Positions 1-6,382 of a stretch of DNA of 6,801 nucleotides are shown here, one piece after another. Under the pieces are notes generated by a model that saw only the letters and a list, made by a program, of their open reading frames with translations, had not been told where the DNA came from and did no database searches. The DNA is from Paraglaciecola arctica (lineage in GTDB: Bacteria; Pseudomonadota; Gammaproteobacteria; Enterobacterales; Alteromonadaceae), in the NCBI GenBank assembly GCA_003232445.1, contig QIJM01000428.1, positions 1 through 6,801 on the forward strand. The letters run 5' to 3'. Both the position numbers and the translations under genes were made by a program. Numbering within the stretch: the first letter of the stretch is position 1; each line of letters starts with the position of its first letter.

Positions 1-460
1 CTTCACTTTGCCAACACTGTGCCATGTCTGACATGTGCTTTAATCAAGCTGACAAAAGTAAAGTAGAGCCAAAAGTAAGATCGCATAAAGTATACCAAAA
101 GTCGGACGTACTATTTAGCGAAGGTCAGACCTTTGATGCTATTTATATCTTGCGCAGCGGCTCAGCTCATTTCTATTGGACTTGTCTTTGCGTTTTGAAA
201 AGAGAGGGTTATCTGGCAATGTGTTTGATTTGAGTATGACTCGGGTGGATATTGCCAATTATTTAGGCATGGCGATTGAAACGGTTAGTCGGTTACTCAC
301 TCATTTACAGAATGAGCATATTATTGAGGTGGAAAAACGCCGCGTTAGAATTATGAACCTTGGAAAACTAAAACAATGTCTGTTATATGAAAATGAACCT
401 CATATTTTACTTACAGCAAAAGTTCGTCAACCCAACAACATTCAAGCTAAGGTAGCTTGA
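1..460 (+). pseudogene. fnr: FNR-type transcriptional regulator, internally deleted and frameshifted; 5' end outside the window
   Basis: Remnant of a CRP/FNR-family oxygen-responsive regulator. The frame is open from base 3, before the first ATG at 24, and reads L-C-Q-H-C-A-M-S-D-M-C. This CxxCx5C pattern matches Cys20, Cys23 and Cys29 that bind the 4Fe-4S cluster in E. coli FNR, so the true start lies left of the window. The frame continues through the start of the beta-roll (IYILRSG, about 138-161), then becomes nonsense and stops at 231-233. Another frame takes up the family again at about 182 (LSLRFEKRG), followed by the helix-turn-helix with IETVSRLL (275-298). This keeps the E-xx-S-R recognition residues of FNR. 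It ends with TGA at 458-460. By comparison with E. coli FNR, roughly residues 80-174 are missing: most of the beta-roll, the fourth cluster ligand Cys122 and the dimerisation helix. The product cannot be a working FNR. An assembly collapse is the main alternative to real decay. Confidence 0.85.
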
Positions 461-510
461 ATTTTTTGCGCCAAGGGTTAAATAGGTGAGTCCAGAAACG
501 GTTAAATAAG

Positions 511-759
511 TTAATCAGCTTTATCTTGTGCGTATTTCACTCTGATTTTATTAGCACCTAACATACTGTCGTTAAGATTTTTCACTGCGACTTTTGCATC
601 ACCAGACTTAGGCATTTCAACAAAGCCAAATCCTTTAGATAAGCCGTTAGATTTTTCTTTGACTATATCGCAAGACTGCACTTTGCCATGTGCCTCAAAG
701 GCCGTCTGTAATTCCTGCTCAGTCGTTTCTCTGTCAAGATTTCTGATCAATATTTTCAT
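511..759 (-). CDS. Single-RRM RNA-binding protein
   Basis: Small cytoplasmic protein of 82 residues that is almost entirely one RNA recognition motif. RNP2 is ILIRNL (residues 3-8) and RNP1 is KGFGFVEM (42-49). RNP1 carries the two aromatic residues, Phe44 and Phe46, that stack on RNA bases in this fold. A short charged tail (KYAQDKAD) follows the last strand. Stand-alone RRM proteins of about 80-100 residues are known in cyanobacteria and many proteobacteria, and most have no assigned RNA targets. I chose the ATG at 757-759 because homologues typically begin MKILIRNL and because a purine-rich AAGAAG lies 11 bases upstream. A GTG at 769-771 would add four residues but overlaps that ribosome-binding sequence. 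It is divergent from the amylase operon and convergent with the broken FNR gene, with no sign of a shared role. RNA target and regulation cannot be read from the sequence. Confidence 0.9.
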   Translation of the reverse strand: MKILIRNLDRETTEQELQTAFEAHGKVQSCDIVKEKSNGLSKGFGFVEMPKSGDAKVAVKNLNDSMLGANKIRVKYAQDKAD

Positions 760-770
760 GTAGACTGCCA

Positions 771-776
771 CTTCTT
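771..776 (-). promoter_or_regulatory. Probable ribosome-binding site of the RRM gene
   Basis: On the minus strand these bases read AAGAAG, 11 bases before the ATG at 759. Because the alternative GTG start (769-771) overlaps this sequence, the site favours the ATG. The match to the Shine-Dalgarno consensus is only moderate. Confidence 0.45.
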
Positions 777-889
777 TGTATTACTTTTTACGAGTTTGTG
801 ATGATAACAGTTTAAAGTTTACAAAAGGATCTGATTTTAGAAACTGACCGTCTACTCTGAGTGGCTAATTGTTAGGATGGATTGGTATA

Positions 890-935
890 AGTTGTGAATA
901 CGTATGTAACAGAGTTGTGAATACGTATGTAACAG
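890..935. repeat. Perfect 23-bp tandem direct repeat with an ATACGTAT core, possible operator
   Basis: Two identical, directly abutting 23-base units (890-912 and 913-935) contain GTTGTGAATACGTATGTAAC. Each has an 8-base perfect palindrome ATACGTAT (898-905 and 921-928) inside a weaker dyad (TGAATAC against TACATAC on the opposite strand, 5 of 7 matching). It lies in the gap between two divergent genes, with the last copy ending 62 bases before the amylase start. A palindromic core with central CG is typical of LacI-family operators, and that family often controls sugar genes. A two-site operator for the amylase operon is therefore a reasonable inference. A chance small duplication is the alternative. 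The repeat is certain; its function is not. Confidence 0.6.
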
Positions 936-961
936 GCTGTCAGATGTGTGGCGCTAGGAGT

Positions 962-977
962 ATGCTTTAATAAGCAT
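962..977. promoter_or_regulatory. Short inverted repeat in the amylase leader
   Basis: ATGCTT (962-967) and AAGCAT (972-977) form a perfect 6-bp inverted repeat around a TAAT loop, ending 20 bases before the amylase start codon and upstream of its AGGG ribosome-binding sequence (985-988). It may be a small hairpin in the 5' leader or a protein-binding site. No U-run follows it, so it is not a terminator. The AT-rich stretch around it could also hold a -10 element, but I found no convincing -35/-10 pair. Confidence 0.3.
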
Positions 978-997
978 TATTAATAGGGTCTTTTTGT

Positions 998-2971
998 ATG
1001 TTTCCACGAAATTCAGCCGAGTATTGTTACAAGTTTATCGCAACATTTATAGTACTGGGAATGTTCTCTTGTTCTCCTGCACCTGATACTGCTCAATCCA
1101 AAGCAAAAGCGCATAAATCCTCAACCACGCTGGAAGATATACTGCCTAAACAACCAGCAGGTAAGCCTGTTGTTTATCAGGTATTTACTCGGCTTTTTGG
1201 TAATACAAACACCACGAATAAACCTTGGGGAACTATCCAAGAGAACGGGGTGGGTAAGTTCAGTGACTTTACTGACTTAGCTTTGCAAGGCATAAAGGAG
1301 TTAGGTACTACGCATATCTGGTATACAGGTGTACCTCACCACGGTGTTATTACCGATTATTCTGCCTACGGTATAACGCATGATGATCCTGATGTGGTCA
1401 AAGGTCGTGCAGGCTCACCTTACGCGGTAAAAGACTATTATTCTGTTAATCCTGATTTGGCTGATGATCCAGCAAATCGACTACAAGAGTTTGAGGCACT
1501 TATTGCCCGAACACATCAACAGGGTATGCAAGTGATCATTGATATTGTGCCTAATCACGTCGCCCGAAACTATCAATCTTTAAGCAAACCTCTAGGCATA
1601 AGTGATTTTGGTCAGAACGATGATATAAGTGTCGAATATGCAAAAAACAATAATTTTTATTACGTAGTCGGGCAGGATTTTAAGGTGCCACAGCCTCTGG
1701 ATGGTTATCAACCTTTGGGGGGCGATGCTCATCCTTTGTCAGATGCACAGTTTGATGAGTCGCCAGCGAAATGGACAGGCAATGGTTCACGTGAAACCCA
1801 GCCTCATTTCCACGATTGGTACGAAACGGTTAAAGTGAATTATGGCGTTAAGCCTGATGGTAGTTACGACTTCCCGCGTTTGCCAGAGCAGTATTTACAA
1901 CTCGGTATTGCACAACATGTGGCGTTTTGGTCGGACAAAGAAGTGCCTGACTCTTGGCGTAAATTTCGTGATATTACACACTATTGGTTAGATAAAGGGG
2001 TTGATGGATTTCGCTATGATATGGTCGAAATGGTACCAGTGGAATTTTGGAGTTATCTCAACTCGTCTATTAAACTCAAGAATCCAAAGGCGTTTTTATT
2101 AGCCGAGGTGTACAACCCTGATTTGTACCGCAATTATATTCAGCTTGGCAAAATGGACTATTTGTATGACAAAGTTGAATTTTACGATACCTTAAAAGCC
2201 ATTATGCAAGGCAAGGGGAAAGGTAAAACTCTGCATCAAATCCAAGCAAATCATCAAGATATTGAGCAACATATGTTGCACTTCTTAGAAAACCACGACG
2301 AACAACGCATTGCCAGTGATGGTTTTGCTGGCAAGGTTGGCGGGGCTGAAATGGGTAAACCTGCTTTAGTTGTGTCTGCATTGATTAGCCGTTCGCCCAC
2401 ATTGCTATATTTTGGCCAAGAAGTGGGAGAAAGCGGCAGTGAAGATCTAGGCTTTGGCGACCCGTCTCGCACCAGCATTTTTGATTATGGTGGTGTGCCA
2501 GCTCACCAACGTTGGATGAATAACGGCAAGTTCGATGGCGAGCAATTGAGTGAATCTGAAAAAGCTTTACGCAGTTTTTACGTTGATGTGATGAAAATAT
2601 CTGCCTTTCACCCAGCAATGTTGGGCGATTATATGCCGATATATTTCAAACCCGACCAAGTTGCAGATGCGCAAACAGGCGAAGTACTAAATCGGCAGAG
2701 TGTAATTGAGAGTGCAGATAAGTTAGTCGCGTTTGTTCGTTATACTGACAATCAGCGAGTGTTGGTGGTCAGTCATTTTGATCAACAGCGCACAATCAAT
2801 TTAGCTGTTGTATTAACTGCAGCACAAATCGACACATTAAAACTTAACACAGGGGAATATCGAGGCGTGGATTTATTAACTGGGACAGAGCAGACCCTAA
2901 TAGTTGAGAAACCATTAGGCGTGATGGAGTTAAGTTTAGCACCCATGCAATCTGTGGTGATCCAGTTATGA
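998..2971 (+). CDS. GH13 alpha-amylase-family lipoprotein
   Basis: Glycoside hydrolase family 13 enzyme, 657 residues, expected to cleave or rearrange alpha-1,4-glucan by the retaining mechanism. The N-terminus has a basic start, a hydrophobic stretch (13-24) and a somewhat degenerate lipobox M-F-S-Cys25. Ser at +2 gives no inner-membrane retention signal under the E. coli Lol rule, so outer-membrane anchoring is inferred. The barrel runs from about residue 58 to 540. Region I is DIVPNH (Asp182, Asn186, His187). Region II is GFRYD with Arg339 and nucleophile Asp341. Region III is LLAEV with acid/base Glu370. Region IV is ENHD with His433 and transition-state stabiliser Asp434. All catalytic residues are present. 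A large insert of about 110 residues between regions I and II is the likely domain B, and the last 90 or so residues fit the beta-sandwich domain C. AGGG lies 9 bases before the ATG, and only this start keeps the signal peptide. It is the first gene of the operon and overlaps the next by 4 bases. Exact bond specificity and subfamily cannot be told by eye. Confidence 0.92.
   Translation: MFPRNSAEYCYKFIATFIVLGMFSCSPAPDTAQSKAKAHKSSTTLEDILPKQPAGKPVVYQVFTRLFGNTNTTNKPWGTIQENGVGKFSDFTDLALQGIKELGTTHIWYTGVPHHGVITDYSAYGITHDDPDVVKGRAGSPYAVKDYYSVNPDLADDPANRLQEFEALIARTHQQGMQVIIDIVPNHVARNYQSLSKPLGISDFGQNDDISVEYAKNNNFYYVVGQDFKVPQPLDGYQPLGGDAHPLSDAQFDESPAKWTGNGSRETQPHFHDWYETVKVNYGVKPDGSYDFPRLPEQYLQLGIAQHVAFWSDKEVPDSWRKFRDITHYWLDKGVDGFRYDMVEMVPVEFWSYLNSSIKLKNPKAFLLAEVYNPDLYRNYIQLGKMDYLYDKVEFYDTLKAIMQGKGKGKTLHQIQANHQDIEQHMLHFLENHDEQRIASDGFAGKVGGAEMGKPALVVSALISRSPTLLYFGQEVGESGSEDLGFGDPSRTSIFDYGGVPAHQRWMNNGKFDGEQLSESEKALRSFYVDVMKISAFHPAMLGDYMPIYFKPDQVADAQTGEVLNRQSVIESADKLVAFVRYTDNQRVLVVSHFDQQRTINLAVVLTAAQIDTLKLNTGEYRGVDLLTGTEQTLIVEKPLGVMELSLAPMQSVVIQL
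2956..2971 (+). promoter_or_regulatory. Ribosome-binding site and ATGA stop-start overlap
   Basis: GGTGA (2956-2960) lies 7 bases before the ATG at 2968-2970, inside the end of the amylase gene. The ATG overlaps the amylase TGA (2969-2971) as ATGA. This arrangement is typical of translational coupling and suggests the two lipoproteins are made together. Confidence 0.75.
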
Positions 2972-3819
2972 GCTACAAGCCAACTATTCGAGGTGTATTG
3001 TTAACATTCGCCTTGTTATTGTTCGCTTGTAGTGAGCCGGTCAAAATCTCCACTGTGACTGACAATGTGCAAGTATTGCCTTACCAATTTGTTATGACTG
3101 AGCTAGATAGACAGCGCACCATTCGTTTGTATTTACCACCGAGTTATCAACACTCTGAAAAACGTTATCCGGTTATCTATATGCATGATGGGCAGAACTT
3201 GTTTGACGTCATGACTGCGTTTGCAGGTGAGTGGGAAGTTGATGAAGCACTCAACCAACTCGCTGAGAAACAAGATTTTGAAGTGATTGTTGTAGGGATT
3301 GATAACAGTGGAGACTTTCGTATGAATGAGTTGTCACCATGGGAGAATAAACGTTTTGGTGAAGCCCAAGGTAAGCAATATATGGATTTTATTGTAGAGG
3401 TTGTCAAACCTCATATCGATAGCAATTTTCGCACCAAAGCAGACCGTTTAAACACCGCGATCATGGGGAGCGATATGGGCGGGTTGATTTCCCACTATGC
3501 TGTTCATGCTTATCCAGAGGTGTTCAGTAAAGCGGGTATCTTTTCGCCTGCTTACTGGTATTCGCAGGATGTGTTTTCTTTTACACAATTCAAAAAAGCA
3601 CAGTTAGATGTCCGTTTATACGTGATGTATGGTGACAAAGAAGGGAATGGCATGATAGCCGATACCGATAAAATGCAGCGACAACTCAAACAACAAGGTC
3701 ATCCTCGAAAAAACACCCTGTTTAAACGTGTGCCTAAGGGCGAACACAACGAGCAATTATGGCAAACAGAGTTTACTGAAGCCATTCAATGGTTATTTCA
3801 ACAAGAACCTGCTTTCTAA
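2968..3819 (+). CDS. Esterase-D-like alpha/beta-hydrolase lipoprotein with Asp at the nucleophile position
   Basis: A 283-residue lipoprotein with a hydrophobic stretch (about 9-20) and lipobox L-F-A-Cys21, followed by Ser, so outer-membrane sorting is inferred. The mature part fits the putative esterase (esterase D, CE1/enterochelin-esterase-like) family: an RLYLPPSY strand, then YPVIYMHDGQNLFD carrying the oxyanion-hole region, then a nucleophile elbow, then a C-terminal GEHNEQLW containing His260. Asp223 or Glu225 in GDKEG could be the triad acid. At the elbow the usual G-S-S-M-G-G is G-S-D-M-G-G (167-172), so the position of the GxSxG serine is Asp169 (codon GAT). Ser168 remains but is one place off. 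Classic serine-esterase activity is therefore doubtful. It may be a non-catalytic partner of the amylase, or may use an Asp nucleophile as haloalkane dehalogenases and epoxide hydrolases do within this fold. The frame is intact and fully conserved elsewhere, which argues against decay. It is the middle gene of the operon, coupled to the amylase. Confidence 0.85.
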   Translation: MSYKPTIRGVLLTFALLLFACSEPVKISTVTDNVQVLPYQFVMTELDRQRTIRLYLPPSYQHSEKRYPVIYMHDGQNLFDVMTAFAGEWEVDEALNQLAEKQDFEVIVVGIDNSGDFRMNELSPWENKRFGEAQGKQYMDFIVEVVKPHIDSNFRTKADRLNTAIMGSDMGGLISHYAVHAYPEVFSKAGIFSPAYWYSQDVFSFTQFKKAQLDVRLYVMYGDKEGNGMIADTDKMQRQLKQQGHPRKNTLFKRVPKGEHNEQLWQTEFTEAIQWLFQQEPAF

Positions 3820-3862
3820 ATTTATTTAGCCGTCATCAACTTTTACCTAGAAGATAATCAAT

Positions 3863-6313
3863 ATGTTTTTCAGCAAAAATACAGTTTTTACCCCTAAAGT
3901 ACTTAAACCAATCAGTCTGTTTGTTTTTGTACTTTTTAGTTTATTAACACAAGCAGCTGAGTATCAAAGTCACAGGCTTGAAGGTAATGCGCTGATTGTT
4001 TTAACAGATGAAGGGGAAGTGTCTCTGACCGCCTATTCTGCCAATGCTTTTGAAGTGTTTTATCAACCCAAAAATACTAAACAATTACCTTCTTTTGCAC
4101 TTGTCGACAGTCAAAATACAGTCGCATTGTATTTCAAAAACACCCCAAAAACATTGGAGGTAAATACTGGAAAACTTAAAGCCATAATCGATAAATCACC
4201 GTTAAAAATACGCTATTACCAAGGTGAGACGCTACTTATCGAAGAAGAAGTGGGTTTGTTTTTGCAAGATACGCTACGGGGTTTTCGCTTTAAGCTGCAA
4301 GAGGATGAAAAGTTAATTGGCGGCGGTCAGCGCATTCTGGGTATGGACAGGCGAGGGCATCGTTTTCCATTATATAATAAGGCTGATTACGGTTACACCA
4401 CACAATCAAACCAAATGTACTTTGGTTTGTCTGCGGTCATGTCTAATCGTCAGTACGCGTTGATTTTTGATAATTCAGCCAGCGGTCACATGGACTTAGG
4501 CTATACCGAACCAGACATTATGCAATTTGAGGCCGTTGGGGGGCGTACCGCCTATGTGGTAGTGGCAGGCTCAGATTACTCGGCTGTCATTAATAACTTT
4601 GTCGAGATAACAGGTAAACAACCGCTACCACCACGCTGGGCGCTGGGTAATTTTGCCTCTCGGTTTGGTTATAAAACCGAACAGCAAACACGGGAAACAG
4701 TCGATGCGTTCATTGAACAGGACTTCCCACTCGATGTTGTGGTATTGGATTTATATTGGTTTGGTAACGATATAAAAGGGTTTATGGGTAACTTAGACTG
4801 GGACAAACAAACTTTTCCTACTCCGCAAAAGATGATGGCTGACTTTAAGGCCAAAGGTGTTAAAACAGTATTGATCACTGAGCCTTTTATTTTATCCAGC
4901 TCAGACAAATGGCAAGAAGCAGTAGATAATCAAGTATTAGCCAAAAATCATGCAGGTGCCCCCAGACGTTTTGATTTCTATTTCGGCAATACTGGACTTA
5001 TCGATGTGTTTGATAACAAAGCCAGTAACTGGTTTAACGATATTTATACCGACTTATTCAAACAAGGCGTGGCTGGCTGGTGGGGAGACTTAGGAGAGCC
5101 AGAAGTACATCCTGCTGACAGTATTCATAACTTCGATGGCTTACAAGTGACGGGTGACGAAATTCACAATGCCTATGGGCATATGTGGGCAAAACGCGTA
5201 TATGAAAACCAGCGTGTTATTGCGCCTAATCAACGCCCATTTATCATGATGCGCTCAGGTTTTGTTGGCTCCCAGCGATATGGGATGATCCCATGGACAG
5301 GCGATGTCAGCCGCTCTTGGGGTGGCTTAAAACCACAAGTTGAGCTGTCATTACAAATGGGGTTGTTAGGATTAGGTTATACCCATTCTGATTTGGGCGG
5401 TTTTGCCGGAGGCGAAAAGTTTGATCAAGAACTGTATATTCGCTGGTTACAATACGGCGTTTTTCAGCCGGTATTTAGGCCCCACGCACAAGACAATATT
5501 GCCCCAGAGCCTATTTTCCACGATCAACAAACTAAAGATATTTTGCGCGAATTTGTAAAATTGCGCTATGCCATGCTGCCATATAATTATTCTTTAGCTT
5601 ACGAAAACAGTCTCACAGGTATGCCACTAATGCGCCCTGTGTTTTTTGAAGACCCAACAAATGATGACTTAATTGACATCAAAGACAGCTATTTTTGGGG
5701 CGATGCGTTTCTAGTTAAACCTATCACCGAACCAAACCTAACCGCAGTGTCGATGGATTTACCTAAGGGAGTCTGGTTCGACTATTGGACAAAGAAGCGC
5801 TATGAAGGTAATCAGAGCATCCGGTTAGCGACTCAGTTAGATAGATTACCTGTGATGGTACGTGGTGGTTCGTTCATTCCCATGGTAGAGCCTGTGCAAT
5901 CGACAGACGACTACACAACTCAAACCTTGACCTTACATTATTACGCTGACCCGTCGATTAAGTCCTCATCTGGCACTATGTATGATGATGACGGGGTTGA
6001 CCCTAACGCAATAAAAAACAATGCATTTGAGAAGTTGATTTTTAACGCGCAGCAAAAAGAGAATCAACTCAATATTAGCTTAAAGCGTCAAGGCCAATAT
6101 CAAACAATGCCAGAGTCTAGGGCGTTAACCTTGCTGATCCACAACTGGTCAACGTCAACAAAGGTTATCTCAATCAATCATAAACCTATTGATTTAGTCA
6201 ATGATAAACAAACATTTGCAGGTGCCAGTCAAGCAGGGTTCTGGGATAAAGATAGTAGGCTTTTACAGATTAAATTTAGTTGGTCTGAAGACTTGGAATT
6301 AGAAATAAAATAG
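3863..6313 (+). CDS. GH31 alpha-glucosidase or 4-alpha-glucosyltransferase, secreted (Agd31B-like)
   Basis: Family GH31 retaining enzyme of 816 residues acting on alpha-glucosides. A signal peptide (hydrophobic about 16-28, cleavage near TQA-A, 31/32, no lipobox Cys) sends it to the periplasm or outside. The N-terminal beta-sandwich covers about 33-250. The barrel starts at PLPPRWALG (254-262) and contains LDLYWF (295-300), nucleophile Asp409 in WWGDLGEP, Arg464 in MRSG, acid/base Asp481 in PWTGD, HSDLGGF (508-514) and His541 in RPHAQD. Beta-rich C-terminal domains follow. Length and motif wording closely match what I remember of Cellvibrio japonicus Agd31B, which transfers single glucosyl units between malto-oligosaccharides (EC 2.4.1.161), so transglycosylation is as likely as hydrolysis. 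This needs an alignment to settle. AGAAGA lies about 8 bases before the ATG, 43 bases after the previous gene, in the same direction. It is the last operon gene, and its TAG lies inside the terminator stem. It probably processes GH13 products. Confidence 0.93.
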   Translation: MFFSKNTVFTPKVLKPISLFVFVLFSLLTQAAEYQSHRLEGNALIVLTDEGEVSLTAYSANAFEVFYQPKNTKQLPSFALVDSQNTVALYFKNTPKTLEVNTGKLKAIIDKSPLKIRYYQGETLLIEEEVGLFLQDTLRGFRFKLQEDEKLIGGGQRILGMDRRGHRFPLYNKADYGYTTQSNQMYFGLSAVMSNRQYALIFDNSASGHMDLGYTEPDIMQFEAVGGRTAYVVVAGSDYSAVINNFVEITGKQPLPPRWALGNFASRFGYKTEQQTRETVDAFIEQDFPLDVVVLDLYWFGNDIKGFMGNLDWDKQTFPTPQKMMADFKAKGVKTVLITEPFILSSSDKWQEAVDNQVLAKNHAGAPRRFDFYFGNTGLIDVFDNKASNWFNDIYTDLFKQGVAGWWGDLGEPEVHPADSIHNFDGLQVTGDEIHNAYGHMWAKRVYENQRVIAPNQRPFIMMRSGFVGSQRYGMIPWTGDVSRSWGGLKPQVELSLQMGLLGLGYTHSDLGGFAGGEKFDQELYIRWLQYGVFQPVFRPHAQDNIAPEPIFHDQQTKDILREFVKLRYAMLPYNYSLAYENSLTGMPLMRPVFFEDPTNDDLIDIKDSYFWGDAFLVKPITEPNLTAVSMDLPKGVWFDYWTKKRYEGNQSIRLATQLDRLPVMVRGGSFIPMVEPVQSTDDYTTQTLTLHYYADPSIKSSSGTMYDDDGVDPNAIKNNAFEKLIFNAQQKENQLNISLKRQGQYQTMPESRALTLLIHNWSTSTKVISINHKPIDLVNDKQTFAGASQAGFWDKDSRLLQIKFSWSEDLELEIK

Positions 6314-6351
6314 GCGCATTCACTGTTAATAATATGAGTGCGCCTATTTTT
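6307..6351. terminator. Bidirectional intrinsic terminator between convergent genes
   Basis: AAAATAGGCGCATTCA (6307-6322) pairs with TGAGTGCGCCTATTTT (6335-6350) over 16 positions, with one G-U pair and a 12-base loop. A T-run (6347-6351) follows on the plus strand, and the matching A-run on the left side gives a U-run for minus-strand transcripts. It therefore can end both the operon and the convergent channel gene. The GH31 stop codon (6311-6313) lies in the left arm. Confidence 0.9.
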
Positions 6352-6382
6352 GAATGCTTAGCGTTAAGAACTAATCTTAGGG

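Noticed and set aside
176..460. Independent small DNA-binding protein starting at TTG 176
   Set aside because: Its first residues continue the FNR helix before the helix-turn-helix and no ribosome-binding site is evident, so it is better read as the 3' half of the broken FNR gene. Residual translation cannot be ruled out.
461..475. T-run followed by GCGCC after the FNR remnant, considered as a terminator
   Set aside because: No stem precedes the T-run on the plus strand, and on the minus strand only a very weak dyad is present.
476..508. Direct repeat GGTTAAATA (476-484 and 500-508) between the FNR remnant and the RRM gene
   Set aside because: Only 9 bases, AT-rich, in a short gap, with no palindrome or neighbouring signature; chance is sufficient.
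882..908. Promoter candidate TTGGTA (882-887) and TATGTA (903-908) for the amylase operon
   Set aside because: The spacer is 15 bases and both boxes are poor, and the -10 would lie within the repeat; too weak to call.
2254..2618. Two overlapping open frames on the minus strand inside the amylase gene
   Set aside because: They lie antisense to strongly conserved GH13 coding sequence, match no family, and have no convincing start signals.
3177..3407. Minus-strand open frame inside the esterase-like gene
   Set aside because: Low-complexity Ser/Thr-rich translation opposite a clear gene; a shadow of its codon use.
4669..4908. Minus-strand open frame inside the GH31 gene
   Set aside because: It lies opposite conserved barrel sequence and has no recognisable product.
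6365..6379. Small hairpin TAAGA-ACTAA-TCTTA near the channel gene stop
   Set aside because: Five AT-rich pairs and no U-run on either strand; the strong hairpin at 6307-6351 already explains termination.
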